A stretch of DNA of 64,000 nucleotides from Pseudomonas huaxiensis (GTDB lineage: Bacteria; Pseudomonadota; Gammaproteobacteria; Pseudomonadales; Pseudomonadaceae). The stretch spans positions 42,866-106,865 of the forward strand of contig NZ_QKVL01000021.1 in assembly GCF_003231275.1 (NCBI RefSeq), in the 5' to 3' direction. Position numbers and translations under genes: made by a program. The notes under the pieces were generated by a model. It ran no database searches. It was given only the letters and a program-made list of their open reading frames with translations, and was not told the DNA's origin. Shown piece by piece: positions 1 through 7,171 of this stretch. Position 1 is the first letter of the stretch. Each line of letters opens with the position of its first letter.

Positions 1-101
1 ATCTGCACCACCGCGAACCACCCAAGCAATGCGACCAGCAGGGAAATAAGGGTGAAGCCCAGGCCCGCGCGGCGGGCGATAGTCAAGTGGCGTAGGTTCA
101 T
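1..101 (-). CDS. Methyl-accepting chemotaxis protein, N-terminus only (partial)
   Basis: The ATG lies at 99-101 on the minus strand and the reading frame runs out of the window at base 1. The visible start, MNLRHLTIARRAGLGFTLIS followed by a hydrophobic stretch (LLVALLGWFAVVQ), is the short basic head and first membrane helix typical of Pseudomonas chemoreceptors. The ligand-binding, HAMP and signalling domains lie outside the window, so the family call rests on 33 residues. An operator-like motif at 136-148, shared with the kdgD promoter region, lies about 35 bases upstream. This suggests that the receptor may be co-regulated with aldarate catabolism and may sense such a compound; that is inference. 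Confidence 0.6.
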   Translation of the reverse strand, partial: MNLRHLTIARRAGLGFTLISLLVALLGWFAVVQ

Positions 102-135
102 GGCAGAGGTCCGTCGCAAGATCAGAGTGCTATAG

Positions 136-148
136 TTGTATGATAACC
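136..148 (+). promoter_or_regulatory. Operator-like motif TTGTATGATAACC (site 1)
   Basis: TTGTATGATAACC differs from site 2 (296-308) at one of 13 positions and resembles a third site upstream of the GntR gene. It lies between the divergent chemoreceptor and kdgD genes, close to the chemoreceptor start. FadR-subfamily GntR proteins often bind TTGT...-type half-sites. Assignment to the GntR protein at 6102-6881 is inferred from recurrence of the motif at its own promoter. Confidence 0.5.
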
Positions 149-295
149 AAGGCACTATGTCGGCATCCAAGCGCTTTCCTTGAGGATGGTCACGCCAGTT
201 ATCGGTCGTTTTCAGGTGAACAAGTTGACGAACGGTTGTAGAGATCAGACGACTGGTGGAAATATCTCCCCATAAGGGGGTTTTCAGTGCATATC

Positions 296-308
296 TTGTA
301 CGATAACC
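296..308 (+). promoter_or_regulatory. Operator-like motif TTGTACGATAACC (site 2) before kdgD
   Basis: TTGTACGATAACC lies 50-62 bases upstream of the chosen kdgD start, where a repressor could block the promoter. It is a 12/13 match to site 1. No clear sigma-70 promoter could be placed; TTGTAC (296-301) with AACGAT (319-324) at 17-base spacing is possible but weak. Confidence 0.5.
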
Positions 309-357
309 TACGTCCAATAACGATCATCCACTCCCGCGCCACAGGATGCCTACAACA

Positions 358-1269
358 ATGACTCCTCAAGAACTGCAATCCATTCTTTCCCACGGTCTGC
401 TCTCGTTTCCTGTCACCGACTTCGATGCTCAGGGCGACTTCAACCCGGCGGGCTACATCAAGCGTCTGGAGTGGCTGGCGCCTTACGGTGCCAGCGCCCT
501 GTTTGCCGCAGGCGGTACCGGTGAGTTCTTCTCGCTTGCCGCAAGTGAATACAGCCAGGTGATCAAGACTGCAGTCGACACCTGCGCGGGTTCGGTGCCT
601 ATCCTCGCCGGTGTAGGCGGTGCAACTCGCCAGGCCATCGAATATGCACAGGAAGCCGAGCGTCTCGGTGCCAAGGGCCTGCTGTTGCTGCCGCACTACC
701 TGACCGAAGCCAGCCAGGACGGTGTTGCCGCCCACGTCGAAGCCGTGTGCAAATCGGTGAAGATCGGTGTGGTGGTGTACAACCGTAATGTCTGCCGCCT
801 GAACGCCGTGCAACTGGAACGTCTGGCCGAACGCTGCCCGAACCTGATCGGCTACAAGGACGGCCTGGGTGACATCGAGTTGATGGTGTCGATCCGTCGC
901 CGCCTGGGCGATCGTTTCAGCTACCTGGGTGGCTTGCCCACCGCTGAAGTCTATGCCGCGGCCTACAAAGCGCTGGGTGTACCGGTCTACTCGTCGGCGG
1001 TATTCAACTTCGTGCCCAAGACTGCGATGGACTTCTACAACGCCATTGCCCGCGACGACCACGCCACTGTCGGCAAGCTGATCGATGATTTCTTCCTGCC
1101 GTACCTGGATTTGCGCAATCGCAAGGCCGGCTACGCCGTGAGTATCGTCAAGGCCGGTGCGAAAATCGCGGGCTACGACGCAGGCCCGGTTCGCACGCCA
1201 CTCACCGACCTGACCGCCGAAGAAGTCGACCTGCTCGCCGCGTTGATGGACAAGATGGGCCCGCAGTAA
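358..1269 (+). CDS. kdgD: 5-dehydro-4-deoxyglucarate dehydratase (KDG dehydratase)
   Basis: This cytoplasmic enzyme of the DHDPS/N-acetylneuraminate lyase family dehydrates and decarboxylates 5-keto-4-deoxyglucarate to alpha-ketoglutarate semialdehyde. The protein shows the GGTGEFFSL phosphate/carboxylate-binding motif, the VVVYN strand with the proton-relay Tyr, and the Schiff-base Lys in GYKDGLGD at about residue 167. It forms the first gene of the block with the permease, garD and the semialdehyde dehydrogenase. I chose ATG 358 (303 aa, the usual family length) because AGGA at 343-346 is 11 bases upstream. The in-frame ATG at 346 would add four residues but overlaps that ribosome-binding site and has none of its own. 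Confidence 0.93.
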   Translation: MTPQELQSILSHGLLSFPVTDFDAQGDFNPAGYIKRLEWLAPYGASALFAAGGTGEFFSLAASEYSQVIKTAVDTCAGSVPILAGVGGATRQAIEYAQEAERLGAKGLLLLPHYLTEASQDGVAAHVEAVCKSVKIGVVVYNRNVCRLNAVQLERLAERCPNLIGYKDGLGDIELMVSIRRRLGDRFSYLGGLPTAEVYAAAYKALGVPVYSSAVFNFVPKTAMDFYNAIARDDHATVGKLIDDFFLPYLDLRNRKAGYAVSIVKAGAKIAGYDAGPVRTPLTDLTAEEVDLLAALMDKMGPQ

Positions 1270-1300
1270 GCGTCGCCCGCGGCCTGCCAGATGCCGCATC

Positions 1301-1323
1301 CCGGAACGGAAACACCGTTCCGG
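1301..1323 (+). other. Intergenic hairpin between kdgD and the permease gene
   Basis: A perfect 9-base inverted repeat (CCGGAACGG, loop AAACA, CCGTTCCGG) follows the kdgD stop. It has no T-tract, so it is more likely an mRNA-stabilising or processing hairpin than a strong terminator. The next gene has its own GGGAG ribosome-binding site. Confidence 0.55.
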
Positions 1324-1366
1324 TTACATGACCCAGCACAAAAATAAATAATGGGAGTAATTTCAG

Positions 1367-2734
1367 ATGCAAGCGACTAAAAAGACGCGTGTCCGCTATC
1401 TGATCCTGTTCATGTTGTTCCTCGTGACCACGATCAACTACGCCGACCGCGCGACTATCTCCATTGCCGGATCGAGCCTGCAAAAAGACCTGGGCATCGA
1501 CGCTGTCACCCTCGGTTATATCTTCTCCGCCTTTGGCTGGGCCTACGTGCTCGGGCAGATTCCTGGCGGCTGGCTGCTGGACCGCTTCGGCTCGAAGAAG
1601 GTCTATGCGTTCAGTATCTTCACGTGGTCGTTGTTCACCGTGTTGCAGGGCTTCGTTGGCTACATGCCGGTGGCCAACGCAATCGTCGCATTGTTCATGC
1701 TGCGCTTCATGGTCGGTTTCGCTGAAGCGCCATCGTTCCCCGGCAATGCCCGCATCGTTGCGGCCTGGTTCCCCACCGCCGAGCGCGGTACGGCTTCGGC
1801 GATCTTCAACTCGGCTCAGTACTTCGCTACCGTGCTGTTCGCTCCGCTGATGGGCTGGATCGTTCACGCCTGGGGCTGGGAGCACGTGTTCATCGTGATG
1901 GGCGTGCTCGGTATCGGCTTCTCGGCGGTGTGGCTGAAGCTGGTCTACAACCCGAAGGAACACCCGATGATCGGTGCCCAGGAGCTGGAGTACATCGAGA
2001 AGAACGGTGGCCTGGTGGACATGGACAAGCCGCGCGCCGCGGGCGTTGCCAGCGGCCCGAAATGGGGCTACATCAAGCAACTGCTGTCCAGCCGCATGAT
2101 GCTGGGCGTGTACCTCGGCCAGTACTGCATCAACGCCATCACTTACTTCTTCCTGACCTGGTTCCCGGTGTACCTGGTTCAGGAGCGCGGCATGTCGATC
2201 CTCAAGGCCGGTATCATCGCCTCGTTGCCGGCAATCTGCGGCTTCATCGGCGGCGTGCTGGGCGGTGTGATTTCCGACCACTTGCTGCGCCGTGGCAACT
2301 CCCTGACCTTCGCCCGCAAGGCACCGATCGTGATCGGCCTGCTGCTGTCCACCACCATGGTCATTTGCAACTACGTTGATGCTGAGTGGATGGTGGTTGG
2401 CATCATGGCCCTGGCGTTCTTCGGCAAAGGCCTCGGCGCGCTGGGCTGGGCGGTGGTGTCCGACACCTCGCCGAAACAGATCGCCGGCCTGTCGGGCGGT
2501 ATGTTCAATACCTTCGGCAACATCGCCTCGATCACTACGCCAATCATCATCGGCTACATCATCAGTGCCACCGGTTCGTTCAAATGGGCCCTGGTGTACG
2601 TGGGTGCCAACGCCCTGGTCGCGGTGTTCAGCTACCTGGTGATTGTCGGCCCGATCAAACGTATCGAGCTGCGTGACGTACCGGCGGATGAAGCTGCGCC
2701 GAAGCCGGCAGAACTGGCCAGCTCGCGCCACTGA
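1367..2734 (+). CDS. MFS permease, probable galactarate/glucarate transporter (GudP/GarP type)
   Basis: This 455-residue protein is an inner-membrane major facilitator of the anion:cation symporter group. About 12 hydrophobic helices can be seen. The segment NYADRATISIAGSSLQKDLG near the N-terminus and GFAEAPSFPGNARI near residue 120 are characteristic of the hexuronate/glucarate branch. Its place between kdgD and garD argues for uptake of D-galactarate and/or D-glucarate by proton symport. The start is ATG 1367 with GGGAGTAA upstream. The exact substrate is inferred from context. Confidence 0.87.
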   Translation: MQATKKTRVRYLILFMLFLVTTINYADRATISIAGSSLQKDLGIDAVTLGYIFSAFGWAYVLGQIPGGWLLDRFGSKKVYAFSIFTWSLFTVLQGFVGYMPVANAIVALFMLRFMVGFAEAPSFPGNARIVAAWFPTAERGTASAIFNSAQYFATVLFAPLMGWIVHAWGWEHVFIVMGVLGIGFSAVWLKLVYNPKEHPMIGAQELEYIEKNGGLVDMDKPRAAGVASGPKWGYIKQLLSSRMMLGVYLGQYCINAITYFFLTWFPVYLVQERGMSILKAGIIASLPAICGFIGGVLGGVISDHLLRRGNSLTFARKAPIVIGLLLSTTMVICNYVDAEWMVVGIMALAFFGKGLGALGWAVVSDTSPKQIAGLSGGMFNTFGNIASITTPIIIGYIISATGSFKWALVYVGANALVAVFSYLVIVGPIKRIELRDVPADEAAPKPAELASSRH

Positions 2735-2748
2735 GACAGACACGCGAT

Positions 2749-2766
2749 GCCCGGCGCTTGCCGGGC
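2749..2766 (+). other. Intergenic hairpin between the permease gene and garD
   Basis: GCCCGGC, loop GCTT, GCCGGGC makes a perfect 7-pair GC stem 14 bases after the permease stop. No T-run follows, so read-through into garD is expected. Confidence 0.5.
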
Positions 2767-2812
2767 GTTCGCGGATGAATAAAGCCTGGGAAACAACAAG
2801 AAGGGCACCATC

Positions 2813-4366
2813 ATGCAGTTGATCGAAACTTCCGACTCGCCCCGCTACGTCCGCCTGCACGACGACGACAATGTCGTCGTCGTCGTCAACGATGGCGGGC
2901 TAGGTGAAGGCGCCTGCTTCGCCGACGGTCTGACCTTGGTCGAAGGCGTGCCGCAAAGCCACAAGGTTGCCACCCTCGACATCGCCAAGGGTGAGCCGGT
3001 GCGACGCTATGGACAGATCATCGGCTATGCCCTGGAAGACTTGCGTCGTGGCAGTTGGGTAAAAGAGAGTCAGCTGGCAATGCCAGCGGCGCCGGAACTG
3101 GACAGCCTGCCCCGTTGCGACGCGATTCCCGCTGCGCTGCCGCCACTTGAGGGCTTCACCTTCGAGGGCTACCGCAATGCCGATGGCACTGTGGGTACCC
3201 GCAACATCCTCGGCATCACCACTACCGTGCAATGCGTGACCGGCGTCCTCAATCACGCGGTCAAGCGCATTCGCGAAGAGCTGCTGCCCAAGTATCCCAA
3301 CGTCGATGACGTGATCGCCCTGACCCACAGTTACGGCTGTGGCGTTGCGATCAGCGCCCGCGATGCCTACATCCCGATTCGCACGGTGCGCAACCTGGCC
3401 CGCAACCCCAACCTGGGCGGCGAGGCGCTGGTCATCAGCCTGGGTTGTGAAAAGCTCCAGGCCGGCCAGGTGATGCACGACAACGACCCGTCGGTGGACC
3501 TCCGCGAGCCGTGGCTCTACAAACTGCAGGACGCCACCCTCGGCTTCGTCGAGATGATCGAACAGATCATGGAACTGGCTGAAGCGCGCCTGATCAAGCT
3601 CGACCAGCGTCGCCGTGAGACCGTACCGGCCAGCGAGCTGATTCTTGGCATGCAGTGCGGTGGTAGCGATGCGTTCTCCGGCATTACCGCCAACCCGGCG
3701 CTGGGTTATGCCGCCGATCTGCTGGTTCGCGCGGGCGCCACGGTAATGTTCTCGGAAGTCACCGAAGTACGTGATGCCATCTACATGCTCACCTCTCGCG
3801 CCGAAACGCCGGAAGTGGCCGAGGCACTGATACGCGAGATGGACTGGTACGATCGCTATCTGCAAAGCGGTGAAGCGGATCGCAGCGCCAACACCACGCC
3901 GGGCAACAAGAAGGGCGGCCTGTCGAACATCGTCGAGAAGTCCCTCGGCTCCATCGTCAAGTCTGGCAGCGGCGCTATCCAGGGTGTGGTTGGTCCTGGC
4001 GAGCGGGTCGATCGCAAAGGCCTGATCTTCTGCGCCACCCCGGCCAGCGACTTCGTTTGCGGCACCCTGCAACTGGCGGCCGGGATGAACCTGCACGTCT
4101 TCACCACCGGGCGCGGTACCCCGTACGGCCTGGCCATGGCGCCTGTGGTCAAGGTCTGCACCCGCAGCGAACTGGCTCAGCGCTGGCCGGATCTCATCGA
4201 TATCGATGCCGGCCGTATTGCCACCGGCCGTTCGACTATCGAGGAACTGGGCTGGGAGCTGTTCCACTACTACCTCGACGTCGCCAGCGGGCGTAAACAG
4301 ACCTGGGCCGAGCAGCACAAGCTGCACAACGACATCACGCTGTTCAATCCGGCGCCCATTACCTGA
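2813..4366 (+). CDS. garD: Galactarate dehydratase
   Basis: The enzyme dehydrates D-galactarate (and in some bacteria the related aldarates) to 5-keto-4-deoxyglucarate, the substrate of KdgD. The 517 residues carry the small SAF-like N-terminal domain (about 1-95) and the large UxaA/GarD catalytic domain. Conserved signatures include VGTRNILG, THSYGCG, SLGCEK and MQCGGSDAFSGITANPALG; the Cys and His residues fit the iron-binding site of this family. ATG 2813 follows AGAAGGGC. The DNA for residues 16-24 forms a perfect inverted repeat (see findings). garD lies between the permease and the semialdehyde dehydrogenase genes. Confidence 0.93.
   Translation: MQLIETSDSPRYVRLHDDDNVVVVVNDGGLGEGACFADGLTLVEGVPQSHKVATLDIAKGEPVRRYGQIIGYALEDLRRGSWVKESQLAMPAAPELDSLPRCDAIPAALPPLEGFTFEGYRNADGTVGTRNILGITTTVQCVTGVLNHAVKRIREELLPKYPNVDDVIALTHSYGCGVAISARDAYIPIRTVRNLARNPNLGGEALVISLGCEKLQAGQVMHDNDPSVDLREPWLYKLQDATLGFVEMIEQIMELAEARLIKLDQRRRETVPASELILGMQCGGSDAFSGITANPALGYAADLLVRAGATVMFSEVTEVRDAIYMLTSRAETPEVAEALIREMDWYDRYLQSGEADRSANTTPGNKKGGLSNIVEKSLGSIVKSGSGAIQGVVGPGERVDRKGLIFCATPASDFVCGTLQLAAGMNLHVFTTGRGTPYGLAMAPVVKVCTRSELAQRWPDLIDIDAGRIATGRSTIEELGWELFHYYLDVASGRKQTWAEQHKLHNDITLFNPAPIT
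2859..2883 (+). repeat. Perfect 12-base inverted repeat inside the garD 5' end
   Basis: The arms ACGACGACGACA and TGTCGTCGTCGT flank a single A. They arise from an Asp-codon run meeting a Val-codon run (HDDDNVVVVV). The dyad could fold into a hairpin in the mRNA about 45 bases after the start codon, but it may simply reflect protein conservation and codon choice. Confidence 0.8.
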
Positions 4367-4380
4367 TCGAACCCCATCCC

Positions 4381-4436
4381 CCAGTGGGAGCGTTGCTGCC
4401 GGTGATGACCGTAGTGCAGCCGGCACTGCTCCCGCT
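4381..4436 (+). repeat. Degenerate REP-like inverted repeat between garD and the dehydrogenase gene
   Basis: GTGGGAGCGTTGCTGCCGG, spaced from CCGGCACTGCTCCC, forms an imperfect hairpin. It begins with the GTGGGAGC head seen in the REP family at 43763-43835. It fills most of the 99-base gap. It looks like a decayed REP sequence; this is a resemblance only. Confidence 0.4.
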
Positions 4437-4465
4437 GCCTCACCTTCAATCACCGGAGTCCCGAA

Positions 4466-6049
4466 ATGTCTGAAATTCTCGGCCACAACTTCATCGCCGG
4501 CCAGCGCAGCGCTGCCGGCGAGCAACGCCTGCAGAGCCTGGACGCTACCACCGGAGAGCCGCTGCCGTACAACTTTGCTCAGGCCACCGAAGCCGAAGTG
4601 GACCAGGCTGCCCTGGCTGCCGCCGCTGCCTTCAGCGAATTCCGCCAGTTGTCCCCGGCCCGACGTGCCGACTTCCTCGATGCCATCGCCGCCGAGCTGG
4701 ATGAACTGGACGACGCCTTTGTCGCCATCGTCTCTCGTGAGACCGCCTTGCCCGCGGCCCGCATCCAGGGTGAGCGTGGCCGCACCAGTGGCCAGATGCG
4801 TCTGTTTGCCCAGGTGCTTCGCCGTGGCGATTTTCTCGGCGCCCGTATCGACCTGGCACTGCCCGAGCGCCAGCCGCTGCCGCGAGTCGATATTCGTCAG
4901 ATGCGGATTGGCGTCGGTCCGGTGGCCGTATTTGGTGCCAGCAACTTCCCCCTGGCCTTCTCCACCGCCGGCGGCGATACCGCTGCCGCACTGGCGGCTG
5001 GCTGCCCGGTGGTGTTCAAGGCCCATAGCGGTCACATGGCTACCGCAGACCTGGTCGGTTGCGCCATTCAGCGCGCGGCCGAGCGCACGGGGATGCCCCG
5101 CGGCGTGTTCAATATGGTCTTTGGCGGCGGCGTGGGTGAATGGCTGGTCAAGCACCCGGCGATCCAGGCGGTCGGCTTCACCGGCTCGCTGAAAGGTGGC
5201 GATGCCCTTTGCCGTATGGCGGCCGAGCGCCCTCAGCCAATCCCGGTGTTCGCCGAGATGTCCAGCATCAACCCGGTGATCATCCTGCCGGGCGCCCTGG
5301 CCCGGCGCGGGGACGCCATTGCCCGCGAGCTGGCCGGCTCGGTGACCCTCGGCTGTGGCCAGTTCTGTACCAACCCGGGCCTGGTGATCGGCCTGCAATC
5401 TGCCGGGTTCAGTCGCCTCCTTGCCGACCTCGGCCAGCATCTCGACCAGCAGGCAGGGCAGACCATGCTCAATGCGGGCGGTTTGCGCAGCTATGCCGGT
5501 GGTTTGCAGCACCTGCATGACCACGAAGGCATCCAGCACCTGGCCGGTCAGCCGCAGCAAGGTAATCAGGCGCGTGCACAATTGTTCAAGGCCGATGCCC
5601 GCTTGCTGGTAGAGGCTGACCCACTATTGCAGGAAGAAGTATTCGGTCCGACTACCGTAGCCGTTGAAGTGGATGGCCATGAGCAGTTGCGTGATGCCCT
5701 GTTGGGGCTGCGTGGTCAACTGACCGCCACCCTGATCGGCGAGCCGGAAGACCTGGAGGCTTTTGCCTGGCTGGTGCCGCTGCTGGAGGAGAAGGTTGGG
5801 CGAATCCTGCTCAATGGCTATCCGACCGGTGTCGAAGTCTGTGATGCCATGGTGCACGGCGGTCCGTATCCTGCGACGTCCGATGCCCGTGGGACCTCGG
5901 TGGGCACCCTTGCCATCGATCGCTTCCTGCGGCCGGTGTGCTACCAGAACTATCCGCAATCGCTGCTGCCGGAAGCGCTGCGCGATGCCAACCCGCTGGG
6001 CTTGCGGCGATTGGTGAATGGGCAGTGGAACGAAGGTGTGATCGGTTGA
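4466..6049 (+). CDS. Alpha-ketoglutarate semialdehyde (2,5-dioxopentanoate) dehydrogenase
   Basis: This NAD(P)+-dependent aldehyde dehydrogenase oxidises the KdgD product to alpha-ketoglutarate and so delivers aldarate carbon to the TCA cycle. The 527 residues match the long ALDH branch used in sugar-acid pathways. Catalytic residues visible are Glu264 (in FAEMSSINP) and Cys301 (in GCGQFCTNPG); the Rossmann motif GFTGSLKGG precedes them. The start is ATG 4466 with GGAG ten bases upstream. It is the last gene of the block, followed by a clear terminator at 6065-6090. The pathway role is strongly supported by kdgD and garD next to it. Confidence 0.92.
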   Translation: MSEILGHNFIAGQRSAAGEQRLQSLDATTGEPLPYNFAQATEAEVDQAALAAAAAFSEFRQLSPARRADFLDAIAAELDELDDAFVAIVSRETALPAARIQGERGRTSGQMRLFAQVLRRGDFLGARIDLALPERQPLPRVDIRQMRIGVGPVAVFGASNFPLAFSTAGGDTAAALAAGCPVVFKAHSGHMATADLVGCAIQRAAERTGMPRGVFNMVFGGGVGEWLVKHPAIQAVGFTGSLKGGDALCRMAAERPQPIPVFAEMSSINPVIILPGALARRGDAIARELAGSVTLGCGQFCTNPGLVIGLQSAGFSRLLADLGQHLDQQAGQTMLNAGGLRSYAGGLQHLHDHEGIQHLAGQPQQGNQARAQLFKADARLLVEADPLLQEEVFGPTTVAVEVDGHEQLRDALLGLRGQLTATLIGEPEDLEAFAWLVPLLEEKVGRILLNGYPTGVEVCDAMVHGGPYPATSDARGTSVGTLAIDRFLRPVCYQNYPQSLLPEALRDANPLGLRRLVNGQWNEGVIG

Positions 6050-6064
6050 CCGATTGCAAAAAAT

Positions 6065-6090
6065 AGCCCCGCATTCGCGGGGCTTTTTTT
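6065..6090 (+). terminator. Rho-independent terminator after the aldarate operon
   Basis: AGCCCCGC, loop ATTC, GCGGGGCT is followed by six further T residues; a run of A residues on the left also makes it usable from the convergent GntR gene. Confidence 0.92.
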
Positions 6091-6101
6091 GGGGCGTCTG
6101 G

Positions 6102-6881
6102 TCAGGCCTGGGTGATTCCCGGCACTTGTGTCCGGCTTTCCTGTTCCTCGGCGTCCTCATGGGCCTGGCGCAGTCGTTCCCGGCTATTGCTCAGGTGCAT
6201 GCGCATTGCCATCTTCGCCCCTTCGCCATCGCGTCGAGCGATGGCCTCGTAGATCGCCTCATGCTCGTGGGCCAGTCGGCTCATGTAGTGCGGTTGATCA
6301 TCGTGGGCGAGGTGGGCCGAGTTCACTCGGGTACGCGGGATGATGCTGGTGCCCAGATGATTGATGATGTCGGCAAAGTAGTGATTGCCGCTGGCCTGGG
6401 CGATCTGCAGGTGAAACTGGAAGTCTGCGGACACCGCATCCGACGAGTGGGCAACCCCTTCATTCAGGTCATCCAGTGCCGCCCGCATCCCGGCCAGCGC
6501 TGCGTCACTGCGTCGCTGCGCTGCCAGCCCTGCCGATTCCACTTCCAGAGCGATCCGCAGCTCCAGCACCGCCAGTACTTCGCGAAGGGTGACGATGGTC
6601 GCTGGATCAATACGAAAGCCAGTGCCGCTCGGCTGGTCGAGCACGAAGGTGCCGATGCCGTGGCGGGTTTCCACCTGGCCCGCCGCCTGCAGCCGCGAAA
6701 TCGCTTCGCGCACCACGGTCCGGCTCACGCCTTCTTCGGCCATGATCTGCGATTCCGTGGGGAGCTTGTCGCCGCGCTTGAGCTGGCCGCTACGGATGCG
6801 CTCGGTCAGCACCGTTACCAGTTCCTGGGTCAGGCTACGCGGCTTACGCCGGCCCCGTACCTGTAACTGCTGCTCTGTCAT
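6102..6881 (-). CDS. GntR family regulator, FadR subfamily (FCD domain)
   Basis: This probable repressor of the adjacent aldarate genes has a winged helix-turn-helix at about residues 15-85 (LTERIRSGQL, KLPTESQIMAEEGVSRTVVR) and an all-helical FCD effector domain at about 95-240, with conserved Asp and His residues that usually bind a metal and a carboxylate ligand. The start used is ATG 6881 (259 aa); a TTG at 6906-6908 would add nine residues of unlikely sequence. The gene converges on the dehydrogenase gene across a shared terminator. A TTGTACTATCA motif upstream (6930-6940) resembles the two sites before kdgD, which suggests autoregulation. The effector is probably galactarate, glucarate or an intermediate. 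Confidence 0.9.
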   Translation of the reverse strand: MTEQQLQVRGRRKPRSLTQELVTVLTERIRSGQLKRGDKLPTESQIMAEEGVSRTVVREAISRLQAAGQVETRHGIGTFVLDQPSGTGFRIDPATIVTLREVLAVLELRIALEVESAGLAAQRRSDAALAGMRAALDDLNEGVAHSSDAVSADFQFHLQIAQASGNHYFADIINHLGTSIIPRTRVNSAHLAHDDQPHYMSRLAHEHEAIYEAIARRDGEGAKMAMRMHLSNSRERLRQAHEDAEEQESRTQVPGITQA

Positions 6882-6929
6882 ACCTTGCCGTTCATGTAGG
6901 AAAAACAACGGTCATGATAGCCCATGCGG

Positions 6930-6942
6930 TTGTACTATCACA
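6930..6942 (+). promoter_or_regulatory. Operator-like motif TTGTACTATCACA upstream of the GntR gene (site 3)
   Basis: It matches site 2 at 10 of 13 positions and lies about 50 bases upstream of the regulator's start, consistent with an autoregulatory site. It is a weaker match than sites 1 and 2. Confidence 0.4.
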
Positions 6943-6994
6943 TCGCCGGGTTTGGAATCGTGGAGGAAAAAAGGCCTCGTCCCTGGCCGGGATA

Positions 6995-7008
6995 GCCTGC
7001 TTGCAGGC
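6995..7008 (+). repeat. Solitary palindrome, likely REP remnant
   Basis: GCCTGCTTGCAGGC is a 14-base palindrome inside a REP-like context (GGGATAGCCTGCTTGCAGGC). It stands alone in the gap between the GntR gene and the tRNA terminator. Confidence 0.45.
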
Positions 7009-7052
7009 GAACGAAATCAAGCCTTGTGGCGCTTATGGATAGGCAGAAATGC

Positions 7053-7077
7053 GAAAGCCGCGCAGAGCGCGGCTTTC
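7053..7077 (-). terminator. Terminator of tRNA-Ile
   Basis: An 11-base perfect stem (GAAAGCCGCGC, loop of 3, GCGCGGCTTTC) lies five bases past the tRNA 3' end on the minus strand. The following T content is modest, but the position fits a tRNA terminator. Confidence 0.75.
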
Positions 7078-7081
7078 AATC

Positions 7082-7158
7082 TGGTGGGCCCACACGGACT
7101 CGAACCGTGGACCAAAGGATTATGAGTCCTCTGCTCTAACCGACTGAGCTATAGGCCC
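7082..7158 (-). tRNA. tRNA-Ile(CAU), the AUA-reading isoleucine tRNA
   Basis: The minus strand folds as a complete 77-nt tRNA. The acceptor arm is GGGCCTA/TGGGCCC with discriminator A and encoded CCA. The D-arm is AGCTCAGTCGGTTAGAGC, and the T-arm has TTCGAGT between CACGG and CCGTG. The anticodon loop is CTCATAA with anticodon CAT. Its sequence resembles the ileX-type minor isoleucine tRNA, whose C34 is changed to lysidine by TilS, rather than elongator or initiator Met tRNA. The stem of the T-arm is fully paired. Confidence 0.93.
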
Positions 7159-7171
7159 CAGAGGTCGCGGA

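Noticed and set aside
225..253. Sigma-70 promoter for kdgD starting at TTGACG
   Set aside because: The hexamer 17 bases downstream (GACGAC) does not resemble a -10 element.
2900..5581. 893-codon open frame on the minus strand opposite garD and the dehydrogenase gene
   Set aside because: It is antisense to two clearly conserved genes, has no recognisable domains and reflects the high-GC codon bias.
6102..6908. TTG start for the GntR gene
   Set aside because: It adds nine residues (MFFLHERQG) of no family support; ATG 6881 gives the usual start.
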